Origin: Microbacterium sp. p3-SID336
Lineage (GTDB): Bacteria; Actinomycetota; Actinomycetes; Actinomycetales; Microbacteriaceae
Reading direction: 5' to 3'
Length of the DNA stretch: 59,891 bases
NCBI RefSeq assembly: GCF_025143365.1
Contig: NZ_JALXPE010000020.1
Location: 1-59,891 of the forward strand
In this document: piece by piece, positions 42,613 through 52,348 of the stretch
How positions within the stretch are numbered: position 1 is the first letter of the stretch
How the letters are laid out: each line of letters opens with the position of its first letter
Made by a program: the position numbers and the translations under genes
The notes under the pieces: generated by a model
The model's input: only the letters and a program-made list of their open reading frames with translations
The model's database searches: none
What the model was told of the DNA's origin: nothing

Positions 42613-44127
42613 ATGAAGCTCGAACTTCGCGGCATCACCAAGCGATTCGGCAGCCTCGTGGCGAACGACCACATCGATCTGGTGGTCGAACCAGGGCAGA
42701 TCCACGCGCTCCTCGGCGAGAACGGCGCGGGCAAGTCCACCCTCATGAACGTCCTTTACGGCCTCTACCAGGCCGACGAGGGAGAGATCCTCCTCGACGA
42801 CGAGGTGCAGCATTTCCGCGGTCCTGGCGACGCGATGGCTGCGGGGATCGGAATGGTGCACCAGCACTTCATGCTCGTCCCGGTCTTCACAGTGGCGGAG
42901 AACGTGATGCTCGGGCACGAGCAGACCAGAGGTCTCGGCCGGCTGGACATCGCGAAGGCGCGACAGCACGTGCGCGAGGTCGCCGCGCGGTTCGGCTTCG
43001 ACATCGACCCCGATGCCATCGTGGGCGACCTCCCGGTCGGCGTGCAGCAGCGGGTCGAGATCATCAAGGCCCTCTCGCGCGACGCCAAGGTGCTCGTGTT
43101 CGACGAGCCCACCGCGGTGCTGACGCCGCAGGAGACCGACGAGCTGATGGGCATCATGCGCCAGCTCCGCGACGAGGGCACCGCGATCGTCTTCATCACC
43201 CACAAGCTGCGCGAAGTGCGCGAGGTCGCCGACACCATCACGATCGTGCGCCTCGGACGGATCGTGGGGGAGGCGTCTCCGACCGCGACCAACGCCGAGC
43301 TCGCCTCGCTCATGGTGGGTCGCGCGGTCGAGCTCACGGTGCACAAGGAGCCGCCGCGCCTCGGCGACGGAGGGCTCTCGGTCCGGGGCCTGCGCGTGCT
43401 CACCCCGACGGGGGCCATCGTCGTGGACGACGTCGACTTCGACGTGCGCCCCGGCGAGGTCCTGGCGATCGCCGGTGTGCAGGGCAACGGGCAGACCGAG
43501 CTCGTGGAAGCCATCGTCGGGCTCGCCGCGCGCGTCGAGGGGAGCATCGCCCTCGACGGCAAGGAACTCGTGGGAAAGAGCGTGCGGGCCATCTTGGACG
43601 CCGGCGTCGGCTTCGTGCCGGAGGACCGCACCGAGGACGGCCTGGTCGGGGGGTTCTCCGTGGCGGAGAATCTGATCCTCGACCGATCGGACGACCCGGC
43701 CTTCAGCCGCGCGGGCACCCTCAAGCGCGGGGCGCTGGAGGAGTTCGCCCGCGCGCGCATCGCGGAGTACGACATCCGCACACAGGGGCCGTACACCCCG
43801 GCGGGCACGCTCTCCGGAGGCAACCAGCAGAAGGTCGTGATCGCGCGGGAGATGAGCCGCGAGCTGCGCCTCCTCGTGGCCGCGCAGCCGACGCGCGGCG
43901 TCGACGTGGGCTCGATCGAGTTCATCCACAAGCGCATCATCGAGACGCGCGACGCCGGGATCCCCGTGATCGTCGTCTCCACGGAGCTGGACGAGGTCGC
44001 AGCTCTCGCGGATCGTATCGCGGTCATGTACCGCGGAACGATCGTCGGCATCGTCCCCGGTGACACGCCCCGGGAGACGCTCGGACTCATGATGGCCGGT
44101 GCGGCCGAAGGAGAGGTGGCCGCGTGA
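42613..44127 (+). CDS. Nucleoside ABC importer ATPase (two-domain, RbsA/NupO-like)
   Basis: 504 aa with two ABC domains. N-terminal half: Walker A GENGAGKST, Q-loop VHQHFMLVP, and Walker B VFDEPTAVL, with degenerate signature LPVGVQQRV. C-terminal half: degenerate Walker A (GVQGNGQTE), signature LSGGNQQKV and AAQPTRGVDVGS. This asymmetry is typical for the sugar/nucleoside type. The stop overlaps the next start as GTGA. Confidence 0.94.
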   Translation: MKLELRGITKRFGSLVANDHIDLVVEPGQIHALLGENGAGKSTLMNVLYGLYQADEGEILLDDEVQHFRGPGDAMAAGIGMVHQHFMLVPVFTVAENVMLGHEQTRGLGRLDIAKARQHVREVAARFGFDIDPDAIVGDLPVGVQQRVEIIKALSRDAKVLVFDEPTAVLTPQETDELMGIMRQLRDEGTAIVFITHKLREVREVADTITIVRLGRIVGEASPTATNAELASLMVGRAVELTVHKEPPRLGDGGLSVRGLRVLTPTGAIVVDDVDFDVRPGEVLAIAGVQGNGQTELVEAIVGLAARVEGSIALDGKELVGKSVRAILDAGVGFVPEDRTEDGLVGGFSVAENLILDRSDDPAFSRAGTLKRGALEEFARARIAEYDIRTQGPYTPAGTLSGGNQQKVVIAREMSRELRLLVAAQPTRGVDVGSIEFIHKRIIETRDAGIPVIVVSTELDEVAALADRIAVMYRGTIVGIVPGDTPRETLGLMMAGAAEGEVAA

Positions 44128-45443
44128 GCGGAGCGACGCCCGGCGCAGGAGATGCGACCAAGGGGCTTCCACCCGAAGAGCTCGCTCCGAGCACCGGCAT
44201 CCCGCCGCAGGACCCCTCCGAGGTCCCCGCGCCGCCGCGGAGCAACGTCTTCATCAAGGAGCTGCTGCGCGGCAGCGCGGTGACCACGATCCTCGCGATC
44301 GTGCTGGCGCTGATCGTCGGCGGCATCCTCATCGCGTTCACGAACGAGGACGTGCAGGAGGCCTCCGGGTACTTCTTCGCGCGCCCGACCGACACGCTCG
44401 CCGCGGCCTGGAACGCCGTGTACAACGGCTACGAGGCCCTGTTCCGCGGTGCCGTCTTCAACGCACGCGGAGCCGACTTCGCCGCGCAGATCCGACCGCT
44501 CACCAACACGCTGGGCTTCGCGGCCCCGCTGATCGCGGCCGGTCTCGGTGTCGCGCTCGCCTTCCGCGTCGGTCTGTTCAACATCGGTGCGCGCGGCCAG
44601 ATGCTCGTCGGCGTCGCCGTGGCCGCGCTGCTGACGTTCTCGCTCGACCTGCCCCTCTGGCTGCACCTGCCGGTGACGCTGCTCGCCGGCATCGCGGGCG
44701 GCGCGCTGTGGGGCGCGATCGCCGGACTCATCAAGGCGCGGACGGGTGCACACGAGGTGATCCTCACGATCATGCTCAACTACATCGCGTACTACCTGCT
44801 GCTGTGGATGATCCGCACCCCCGGCCTGCTGCAGAAGCCCGGCACGAACCAGGCCCTCGGCTCGCCGACGCCGGAGAGCGCGCAGTTCCCGACGCTGCTC
44901 GGGCCGCAGTTCCCGCTGCTCGACCTCGGCTTCGTGATCGTCATCGTCGCGACCCTGTTCGTGTGGTGGCTGCTCGAGCGCTCCTCGCTCGGCATGCGCA
45001 TGCGCGCGGTGGGGGAGAACCCGCACGCAGCCCGCGCCGCCGGCATCGGCGTGCAGCGCATCTACGTCTACGCGATGCTCTTCGCGGGCGGACTGGCAGG
45101 ACTCGCGGGCATGAACCAGCTCCAGGGCGCCGTGACCACCGGTGTCACCGAGACCATCGACGCCGGCATCGGCTTCGACGCGATCACCGTCGCGCTGCTC
45201 GGCCGCAGCCGCGCCTGGGGCACGTTCGCGGCAGGCATCCTGTTCGGTGCGCTCAAGGCGGGCTCGTTCTCCATGCAGGCGCAGGACATCCCGGTCGACA
45301 TCGTGCTGGTGGTGCAGTCTCTCGTGGTGCTGTTCATCGCCGCGCCGCCACTGCTGCGCACGGTGTTCTTCCTCCCGAAGTCCGACGCTGAGAAGGCCGC
45401 GAAGGCGAGAGCCAAGGCGGCGAAGAAGGCGGTGACGGCATGA
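44124..45443 (+). CDS. Nucleoside ABC importer permease 1 (NupP-like)
   Basis: 439 aa. A ~45-residue cytoplasmic N-terminal extension rich in Pro precedes about ten membrane segments. The BPD_transp_2 landmarks NIGARGQMLVG and VGENPHAARAAGIG are present. The C-terminus is Lys/Ala-rich. Overlaps both neighbours by four bases. Confidence 0.92.
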   Translation: MSGATPGAGDATKGLPPEELAPSTGIPPQDPSEVPAPPRSNVFIKELLRGSAVTTILAIVLALIVGGILIAFTNEDVQEASGYFFARPTDTLAAAWNAVYNGYEALFRGAVFNARGADFAAQIRPLTNTLGFAAPLIAAGLGVALAFRVGLFNIGARGQMLVGVAVAALLTFSLDLPLWLHLPVTLLAGIAGGALWGAIAGLIKARTGAHEVILTIMLNYIAYYLLLWMIRTPGLLQKPGTNQALGSPTPESAQFPTLLGPQFPLLDLGFVIVIVATLFVWWLLERSSLGMRMRAVGENPHAARAAGIGVQRIYVYAMLFAGGLAGLAGMNQLQGAVTTGVTETIDAGIGFDAITVALLGRSRAWGTFAAGILFGALKAGSFSMQAQDIPVDIVLVVQSLVVLFIAAPPLLRTVFFLPKSDAEKAAKARAKAAKKAVTA

Positions 45444-46726
45444 TGACGCTCGCGCAGACCGAGGCCGCAGACGGCACGGTGCAGCTGGCCACCGTCAAGG
45501 AGCGCCACTTCAAGGCGCCGATCGTGCTCGCCGTGCTGACGGTGCTGCTCGCGGTGCTGTTCCTCGCCGTCCCGCGGACCGGGACCAGCACCTTCCGCCT
45601 GTCCGACCAGTCCTCGGCGTTCGCGCTGCCGGATGTGGCGCTGCCGACGGCGTCGACGTTCTGGGTCGTGTTCGCCCTGCTCGTGGTGCTGACGGTCGCC
45701 TCGTTCCTCCGGGCCTGGGTCTACCGGCCGACGTCGCTGTGGCTCGTGGCCGCCTACGGCATCCTCGCGGTCTTCGGATTCCTCGTCTGGGCATCGGCGG
45801 GCGGCCTGGTGCCGGTCACCAGCCTGCTGTTCGGCGCCGTGTCGCTGTCCGTCCCGCTCGTGTTCGGCGCACTCGGCGGTGTGATCGGCGAGCGTGCCGG
45901 CGTCGTGAACGTCGCCATCGAGGGGCAGCTGCTGCTCGGCGCATTCTCCGCGGCGCTGCTGTCGAGCATCACCGGCAACCCGTTCGTCGGCCTGATCGGC
46001 GCGATGATCGGCGGCGTGCTCGTGGCGAGCGTGCTCGCGGCCTTCGCCATCAAGTACCTCGTCGAGCAGGTCATCGTCGGTGTCGTGCTGAACGTGCTCG
46101 TGACGGGCCTCACCGGCTTCCTCTACGGCGCGCTCCTCGCCCCGAACGAGGAGAGCCTGAACACCCCGGTGCGCTTCACGCGCCTCGAGATCCCGGTGCT
46201 CAGCGACATCCCGATCATCGGACCGGTGCTGTTCAACCAGACCTTCATCGGCTACCTCATGTTCATCACGGTCGCCGTGGTCGCCTGGGGTCTGTACCGC
46301 ACGAAGTGGGGTCTGCGGCTGCGCGCCGTCGGCGAGCACCCGCAGGCGGCGGACACCGTGGGCATCAAGGTCAACCCGACCCGGTTCTGGAACGTGCTGC
46401 TCGCCGGCGCGATCGCCGGCATCGGCGGCGCCTACTTCACGCTGGTCTCGGTGCCGCAGTTCGGCAAGGAGATGACCGCCGGTCTCGGCTTCATCGCCCT
46501 GGCCGCGGTGATCTTCGGTCGCTGGGACCCGATCAGGGCCACGCTCGCCGCGCTGCTGTTCGGCTTCGCGACGAACCTGCAGAACCTGCTGTCGATCCTC
46601 AAGACGCCGATCCCCGGCGAGTTCATGCTCATGCTGCCGTACGTCGTGACGCTGCTCGCGGTCGCCGGCTTCGCCGGACAGATCAAGGCACCGGCGGCCG
46701 ACGGCAAGCCGTACATCAAGTCGTAG
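45440..46726 (+). CDS. Nucleoside ABC importer permease 2 (NupQ-like)
   Basis: 428 aa, about ten membrane segments. ERAGVVNVAIEGQLLLGAF and VGEHPQAADTVGIK are conserved family blocks. The start overlaps the previous stop (ATGA). Compared with short NupQ forms the N-terminal ~110 residues with two extra segments are additional. Confidence 0.92.
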   Translation: MMTLAQTEAADGTVQLATVKERHFKAPIVLAVLTVLLAVLFLAVPRTGTSTFRLSDQSSAFALPDVALPTASTFWVVFALLVVLTVASFLRAWVYRPTSLWLVAAYGILAVFGFLVWASAGGLVPVTSLLFGAVSLSVPLVFGALGGVIGERAGVVNVAIEGQLLLGAFSAALLSSITGNPFVGLIGAMIGGVLVASVLAAFAIKYLVEQVIVGVVLNVLVTGLTGFLYGALLAPNEESLNTPVRFTRLEIPVLSDIPIIGPVLFNQTFIGYLMFITVAVVAWGLYRTKWGLRLRAVGEHPQAADTVGIKVNPTRFWNVLLAGAIAGIGGAYFTLVSVPQFGKEMTAGLGFIALAAVIFGRWDPIRATLAALLFGFATNLQNLLSILKTPIPGEFMLMLPYVVTLLAVAGFAGQIKAPAADGKPYIKS

Positions 46727-46753
46727 GACAGCAGGAAAGAGGGAACAACCGTC

Positions 46754-47152
46754 ATGACGGACATCGACTGGGACGAGCTGCGTCAGGTCGCGGCCGACGC
46801 GATGACGAAGGCCTACGCGCCGTACTCGCGCTACCGGGTGGGGGCGGCCGCTCTCGTCAGCGACGGCCGGATCGTCGCGGGCTGCAACGTGGAGAACGCC
46901 TCCTACGGCGTGACGCTGTGCGCGGAGTGCGCGCTCGTCGGCGATCTGCACATGTCCGGCGGCGGACAGCTGGTCGCGTTCGTGTGCGTCAACAACGACG
47001 GGGACACCATCATGCCGTGCGGCCGCTGCCGCCAGCTGCTGTACGAGCACGCCGTGCCGGGGATGCTGCTGGAGACCGTCTCCGGCATCCGCACGATCGA
47101 CGAGGTGCTGCCCGACGCGTTCGGGCCGCGCGACCTGGAGGACGCACGATGA
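46754..47152 (+). CDS. cdd: Cytidine deaminase
   Basis: 132 aa. Zinc site: C56 and E58 in LCAECAL plus C89 and C92 in MPCGRCRQ; this is the tetrameric all-Cys form. Converts (deoxy)cytidine to (deoxy)uridine for salvage. AGAGGGA ribosome site; the stop overlaps deoA as ATGA. Confidence 0.95.
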   Translation: MTDIDWDELRQVAADAMTKAYAPYSRYRVGAAALVSDGRIVAGCNVENASYGVTLCAECALVGDLHMSGGGQLVAFVCVNNDGDTIMPCGRCRQLLYEHAVPGMLLETVSGIRTIDEVLPDAFGPRDLEDAR

Positions 47153-48441
47153 CCGTTGAGCCGTACGACGCGGTGGATGTGATCCGCGCCAAGCGCGATG
47201 GCGGGGTCGTCCCCGAGCCCGCGCTGCGCTGGATGGTCGACGCGTACACGCGCGGCTATGTCTCCGATGCGCAGATGGCGTCGTTCGCGATGGCCGTGTT
47301 CCAGCGCGGCATGGAGCGCGACGAGATCCGTGTGCTGACCGACGCCATGATCGCCTCCGGCGAGCGGATGAGCTTCGCCGCACTCGGCAAGCGCACGGTC
47401 GACAAGCACTCGACGGGAGGCGTCGGCGACAAGATCACCCTGCCGCTCGCGCCGCTCGTGGCCTCGTTCGGCGTCGCAGTACCCCAGCTCAGCGGGCGCG
47501 GGCTCGGTCACACCGGCGGCACGCTCGACAAGCTCGAGGCGATCCCCGGATGGAGGGCGGCGCTCAGCAACGAGGAGATGTTCGCGCAGATGCAGGGCGA
47601 CGTGGGCGCGGTGATCTGCGCCGCCGGTTCCGGGCTGGCTCCCGCGGACAAGAAGCTGTACGCGCTGCGCGACGTCACGGGGACGGTGGAGGCGATCCCG
47701 CTGATCGCGTCCAGCATCATGTCGAAGAAGATCGCCGAGGGAACGGATGCCCTCGTGCTCGACGTGAAGTTCGGCTCCGGCGCCTTCATGCAGGACATCG
47801 ACCGCGCCAGGGAGCTCGCGCGCACGATGGTGGCGCTCGGCACGGACTCGGGGGTCGCGACCACCGCGCTGCTGACCGACATGAACGTGCCGCTCGGCCT
47901 CGCCATCGGCAATGCGAACGAGGTCCGCGAGTCGGTGGAGATCCTCGCCGGCGGCGGTCCCGCGGACGTGCGCGCACTCACGGTCGCCCTCGCGAAGGAG
48001 ATGCTCGCCCTCGCCGGACAGCCGGACGCCGACGTGGAGGCCGCACTCGACGACGGTCGTGCGATGGACAGCTGGAAGGCGATGATCCGCGCGCAGGACG
48101 GCGACCCGGACGCTCCGCTGCCCGTCGCCCGCGAGACGCACGTCGTCACCGCCCCGGCGGACGGTGTCATGACCCGCATGGACGCCCTGCCGTTCGGGAT
48201 CGCCGCGTGGCGTCTCGGCGCCGGCCGAGCCAGGGCCGAGGACCCCGTCGTGCACGAGGCCGGCATCGACCTGCACGCCAAGCCGGGCGACCGCGTCACG
48301 AAGGGACAGCCGCTGTTCACGCTCTCCGCCGCCGACGAGGCGCGCTTCCCCCGGGCGATCGACGCGCTCGAAGACGCCTGGGAGCTGGGCGACACGGCCC
48401 CGGAAGCCGGTCCCATCGTCCGTGAGCGCATCACCGCGTGA
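47149..48441 (+). CDS. deoA: Thymidine / pyrimidine-nucleoside phosphorylase
   Basis: 430 aa. The signature around SGRGLGHTGGTLDKLEAIPG is intact, with VDKHSTGGVGDK (phosphate loop) and SSIMSKKIAEG. Cleaves thymidine or (deoxy)uridine to base and (deoxy)ribose-1-phosphate. Starts inside the cdd stop. Whether it is DeoA or the broader Pdp form is not decidable by eye. Confidence 0.94.
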   Translation: MTVEPYDAVDVIRAKRDGGVVPEPALRWMVDAYTRGYVSDAQMASFAMAVFQRGMERDEIRVLTDAMIASGERMSFAALGKRTVDKHSTGGVGDKITLPLAPLVASFGVAVPQLSGRGLGHTGGTLDKLEAIPGWRAALSNEEMFAQMQGDVGAVICAAGSGLAPADKKLYALRDVTGTVEAIPLIASSIMSKKIAEGTDALVLDVKFGSGAFMQDIDRARELARTMVALGTDSGVATTALLTDMNVPLGLAIGNANEVRESVEILAGGGPADVRALTVALAKEMLALAGQPDADVEAALDDGRAMDSWKAMIRAQDGDPDAPLPVARETHVVTAPADGVMTRMDALPFGIAAWRLGAGRARAEDPVVHEAGIDLHAKPGDRVTKGQPLFTLSAADEARFPRAIDALEDAWELGDTAPEAGPIVRERITA

Positions 48442-48489
48442 ACCGCGGGCGATAGCCTGAAGCGAACACCCGCGACCGAGAGGATCCCC

Positions 48490-49605
48490 ATGTCGATCGA
48501 TGCGAACGGCGACATCGCCATCCAGGGCATCTCCCTGCGGAGTCTGCCGAAGGTGTCGCTGCATGACCACCTCGACGGCGCGCTGCGGCCGGCCACGATC
48601 CTCGAGCTCGCCGACGCGATCGGCCTGGAGGTGCCGGAGAGCACGCCGGACGCGCTCGGCGCCTGGTTCGCGACGCAGAGCGACTCCGGCTCCCTGGTCG
48701 AATACCTGAAGACGTTCGACCTGACGACCGCCGTCATGCAGACGCGCGAGGGCCTCACGCGCGTCGCGCGGGAGTTCGTGCAGGACCTCGCCGCGGACGG
48801 CGTGATCTACGGCGAGGTGCGCTGGGCGCCCGAGCAGCACCAGGCGCGCGGTCTGTCGCTCGAAGAGGCGGTGGAAGCCGTGCAGCAGGGCATCGAGGAG
48901 GGCGAGGACGCCGCCGACCGCGACGGTCGCAGCATCCGCGTCGGCCAGCTCATCACGGCGATGCGGCACACCGACCGTGCCAGGGAGATCGCGGAGCTCG
49001 CGGTGGACTTCCGCGGCCGCGGCGCCGTGGGCTTCGACATCGCCGGGCCGGAGGACGGCTTCCCGCCGTCGAACCATCGTGAGGCGTTCGACTACCTCGC
49101 GGAGAACTTCTTCCCCGTGACCGTGCACGCCGGGGAGGCGGCCGGGATCGCCTCGATCCGCTCCGCGCTGCTGGACGGACGCGCCCTGCGGCTCGGCCAC
49201 GGCGTGCGCATCGCGGAGGACCTGCAGGTCGTCACGCAGGAGGGCGACGAGGTGCAGGTGCGGTTCGGCGACCTCGCGCGCTGGGTGCGCGACCGGGAGA
49301 TCCCGCTCGAGCTCTCTCCGTCGTCCAACCTGCAGACCGGCGCCATCGCCGCCTGGGGTGAGAATCTGGTCGACCACCCCTTCGACCTGCTCTATCAGCT
49401 CGGCTTCGCCGTCACCGTGAACGTCGACAACCGCACCATGAGCGCGACCTCGCTCACGCGCGAGCTGGCACTGCTGGTGGAGGCGTTCGAATACGACCTC
49501 GACGATCTGGAGACATTCCAGTTCAATGCCGCGGCGGCCGCGTTCCTCCCGGTGGAGGAACGCGAAGAGCTCGTGGAGATGATCTCCGAGGGATTCGACG
49601 CCTGA
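48490..49605 (+). CDS. add: Adenosine deaminase
   Basis: 371 aa. Metal ligands H25 and H27 (LHDHLDG), later TVHAGEAAG, LGHGVRI, and the actinobacterial NVDNRTMS catalytic Asp segment. Converts adenosine to inosine. GAGAGGA precedes the ATG; 48 bp after deoA. Two bases separate its stop from the next start. Confidence 0.94.
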   Translation: MSIDANGDIAIQGISLRSLPKVSLHDHLDGALRPATILELADAIGLEVPESTPDALGAWFATQSDSGSLVEYLKTFDLTTAVMQTREGLTRVAREFVQDLAADGVIYGEVRWAPEQHQARGLSLEEAVEAVQQGIEEGEDAADRDGRSIRVGQLITAMRHTDRAREIAELAVDFRGRGAVGFDIAGPEDGFPPSNHREAFDYLAENFFPVTVHAGEAAGIASIRSALLDGRALRLGHGVRIAEDLQVVTQEGDEVQVRFGDLARWVRDREIPLELSPSSNLQTGAIAAWGENLVDHPFDLLYQLGFAVTVNVDNRTMSATSLTRELALLVEAFEYDLDDLETFQFNAAAAAFLPVEEREELVEMISEGFDA

Positions 49606-49607
49606 TC

Positions 49608-50726
49608 GTGGCCTCCGGGGGGAGAAGAGGATCGTGGATCGCGGTCATCGCGACGGTCGTCGGGGTTCTGCTGGTCGGAGGAGGCGTGGCCGTGTACGCG
49701 CTGCTGACTCGCGCGCCGGCCGAGGCGCAGCCCGCACCGACGGCGTCGCCGAGCGCCGAGCCCACGCCGCCGCCGCCGCTCACGCCGGCCGAGCAGCTGA
49801 TCGCGGACGCGGACAACCCGCTCGCGTGCGCCGTCTCGTTCACCGGGGAGGGCGCGCCGCTCGAGCCCCAGTTGCAGTGGCAGAACGCGCTCTACGCCGG
49901 CCTGCCGATCCCGTCCGTCGAGGGCAAGGTGTTCGCTGGCTGGTACCCGACCGCGGCCGACGCGGCGTCGTTCACCGCCGCCGCGCGGGTGAACGGCGCG
50001 GATCCCGTGGTGTGCACCGATCAGCAGATCGAGCTGTTCGCCGCGTGGAAGACGCCGGAGGAGAACGTCGCGGAGGGGACGAAGGTCCCGATCCTCATGT
50101 ATCACCAGTTCACCGCCGACCCGAACGGCGAGAAGGGCTGGCTGCGCGGGAACTACGCCTTCATCGGGGACTTCGACGCGCAGATGAACCACATCGCGAC
50201 GACCGGCTTCTATCTGCCGACGTGGGATGAGCTGAGCGCCTTCATCGACGGGCGGCTGTTCCTTCCGGCGCGATCGGTCATCATCACCGACGACGACGCG
50301 GACCAGACCTGGTTCGATCTGGCGGTTCCCGTCGTGGAGAAGTACGGGCTGCTGTCGACCTCGTTCATGATCACCGCCTACCGCACGGATCCGCCGCCGT
50401 CGATCTACGTGCTGCGGCGTTCGCACACGCATGACATGCATCAGGCGGGGGAGAACGGCAAGGGGCGCATGGTCAACTGGTCGGCCGAGCAGATCGCCGC
50501 GGATCTGAACACCTCGGGGGACCTGCTGGGCGTGCGCGAGGTCGTCGCGTATCCCTTCGGGCACTACAACGACACCGCCAAGCAGGGCGTCGCGATGGCG
50601 GGCTACGAGATGGCCCGCACGATCGAGCCGGGCTACGTCGGCATCGGGACGGACAAGCTCGCCCTTCCGGTCGTCCGCATCGACTACGGCATGGGGCTGG
50701 ACGCCCTCGTGTCGCGCATCGGCTGA
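49608..50726 (+). CDS. Membrane-anchored polysaccharide deacetylase with an InlB-B-like domain
   Basis: 372 aa, start GTG. N-terminal membrane segment ~10-33, Pro-rich linker to ~60. Residues ~74-150 resemble an InlB B-repeat/Flg_new fold (GKVFAGWYPT and a final IELFAAW). The C-terminal ~210 residues are a NodB-type deacetylase: ILMYHQF, motif 1 TDDDAD instead of TFDDG (both Asp kept), and SHTHDMH with His spaced as in PgaB-type enzymes. Probably acts on a surface glycan. Its presence two bases after add is unexplained. Confidence 0.82.
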   Translation: MASGGRRGSWIAVIATVVGVLLVGGGVAVYALLTRAPAEAQPAPTASPSAEPTPPPPLTPAEQLIADADNPLACAVSFTGEGAPLEPQLQWQNALYAGLPIPSVEGKVFAGWYPTAADAASFTAAARVNGADPVVCTDQQIELFAAWKTPEENVAEGTKVPILMYHQFTADPNGEKGWLRGNYAFIGDFDAQMNHIATTGFYLPTWDELSAFIDGRLFLPARSVIITDDDADQTWFDLAVPVVEKYGLLSTSFMITAYRTDPPPSIYVLRRSHTHDMHQAGENGKGRMVNWSAEQIAADLNTSGDLLGVREVVAYPFGHYNDTAKQGVAMAGYEMARTIEPGYVGIGTDKLALPVVRIDYGMGLDALVSRIG

Positions 50727-50729
50727 CGC

Positions 50730-51581
50730 ATGGCCTCCGTGTTCATCGCCGGCCCCGCGGCCTGGAACCGGATCGTGGTGCTGGATCGGCTGCCTGAGCC
50801 CGTGCCGCACATGCAGTTCGCGGAGGAGAGCTGGGAGACCGTCGGCGGCACGAGTGCGGGCAAGGCGCTGAGTCTGGCGGGCCTCGGCCGCTCCGTGCAG
50901 CTGCACGCCGAAGCAGGGCGGGACGAGGACGGACGACGCGTGCGGGACGCGCTGCACGCCGCCGGAGTCCCCGTCCGCTGGACGGACGGCGTGACCGAAC
51001 GGCACCTGAACCTCATGACGCGCGAGGGCGAGCGCGTGTCGCTGTACCTCTCCACGCCCGTGGCCCGGTGGTACGACGACGACACGACCGTGCGTGCGGA
51101 CATAGCCTCGGCGGATGCCGTGGTGCTCGACCTCGCGGCGGAGCCGCTGCGGATGCTGCCCCTCGCGCGCGAGAGCGGGACGCCGCTGTGGGTGGACGTG
51201 CACGACTACGACGGCGCCGCGGCCTACCACCAGCCTTTCCTGGCAGCGGCCGACGTGGTGTTCTGCAATGCGGACCGGCTGCGCGACCCCGTCGAGTTCC
51301 TGCGCAGTCGCCTCGCCGCCGGGGCGAGCCTGGCTGTGTGCACGCTCGGCGCCGAGGGCGCGGTGGCCGTGGCTGCGGACGGCACCGAGCTGCGCGTGCC
51401 CGCGGTGCCCACACAGGTCGTGGACACCAACGGAGCGGGCGATGCGTTCCTCGCGGGAGTGCTCGACGCGCAGTTGCGCGGGGCCGACCTCAGGGCGGCG
51501 CTCGAGGCGGGCGCCCGTGCGGCCTCGACGGTGCTCGGCACCCGGCACCTCCACCCGCTGCTGGACGCCGCCGGCGTGTGA
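50730..51581 (+). CDS. PfkB/ribokinase-family carbohydrate kinase
   Basis: 283 aa. The C-terminal signature DTNGAGDAFLAG contains the catalytic Asp and anion hole; the N-terminal GGTSAGKALSLAGLG matches PfkB signature 1. Three bases after the deacetylase stop, so part of the nucleoside transcription unit. Candidate substrates are ribose, deoxyribose or a nucleoside released by the upstream enzymes, but no residue I can see decides. Confidence 0.88.
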   Translation: MASVFIAGPAAWNRIVVLDRLPEPVPHMQFAEESWETVGGTSAGKALSLAGLGRSVQLHAEAGRDEDGRRVRDALHAAGVPVRWTDGVTERHLNLMTREGERVSLYLSTPVARWYDDDTTVRADIASADAVVLDLAAEPLRMLPLARESGTPLWVDVHDYDGAAAYHQPFLAAADVVFCNADRLRDPVEFLRSRLAAGASLAVCTLGAEGAVAVAADGTELRVPAVPTQVVDTNGAGDAFLAGVLDAQLRGADLRAALEAGARAASTVLGTRHLHPLLDAAGV

Positions 51582-51591
51582 CCGGCGGCGC

Positions 51592-52338
51592 TCAGGGGAC
51601 GAGGGTCTGCAGGAAGCCGTCCACCTCGTCCGTGACCTCCGCACGCATGTCCTCGTCGGAGATGCTCGGGGTGCCGTCTCCCGCCTGCGGACCGTAGTCG
51701 CCGAAAGAGGCATGTGAGGCGCCATCGATCTGCACGATCTTGGCATCGGCCGGAAGCTGTGGCCGCGCCTCCTCGATCTTCTCCGGGGTGGACAGGCCGT
51801 CCTCGCTGCCGGAGAGGCTGAGCACGGGGAGGTCGCTGTCCGAGAGGTCGTTCGCGCAGTACGACGCGAAGAGCACGAGGGCATCGGCGTCCGGCGCGAG
51901 CTGACACGCCCGCACCCCGCCCAGCGAATGGCCGCCGACCGCCCACGCGTCCACATCCGGCGCGGCCGAGGTGAACGAATCCAGTCCGCGCGGATCGAAG
52001 AACGCCAGGTTCAGCCAGGGGCGGGTGATCACCACGGTCACGCCGTCTTCGGCGAGCCCCTGCAGGAGCGCGGCGTAGCCCCACGGGTCGACTTTCGCAC
52101 CGGGGATGAACACCAGACCGACGTCCGAGGCGCCGTCTGCCGGTTCCAGCACGATGCCCTCCGGCGCGTCCGTGACCGTGATGTCCGGATTGTCCCTGAC
52201 CTCGGCGAGCGGCTCGGGCTCCGCGACCATCACGCCGATCTGACTCCACGCCACCACTCCGACCACGGCGAGGACGAGGACGAGTGCGACGCCCCAGAGG
52301 ATGCGGGTCAGGATGCGACGGCGGGGCTTCTTCTGCAC
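51592..52338 (-). CDS. Membrane-anchored alpha/beta hydrolase
   Basis: 248 aa. Basic N-terminus and one membrane segment (~12-32) without a clear cleavage site, so an anchored extracytoplasmic enzyme is likely. Nucleophile in GGHSLGG, acid around SGSEDGLS, His in DGASHASFG. Resembles the PF12695-type esterase group. It is the last gene of the monooxygenase operon, ten bases after the epimerase stop. Confidence 0.85.
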   Translation of the reverse strand: MQKKPRRRILTRILWGVALVLVLAVVGVVAWSQIGVMVAEPEPLAEVRDNPDITVTDAPEGIVLEPADGASDVGLVFIPGAKVDPWGYAALLQGLAEDGVTVVITRPWLNLAFFDPRGLDSFTSAAPDVDAWAVGGHSLGGVRACQLAPDADALVLFASYCANDLSDSDLPVLSLSGSEDGLSTPEKIEEARPQLPADAKIVQIDGASHASFGDYGPQAGDGTPSISDEDMRAEVTDEVDGFLQTLVP

Positions 52339-52348
52339 ACCACCAACG

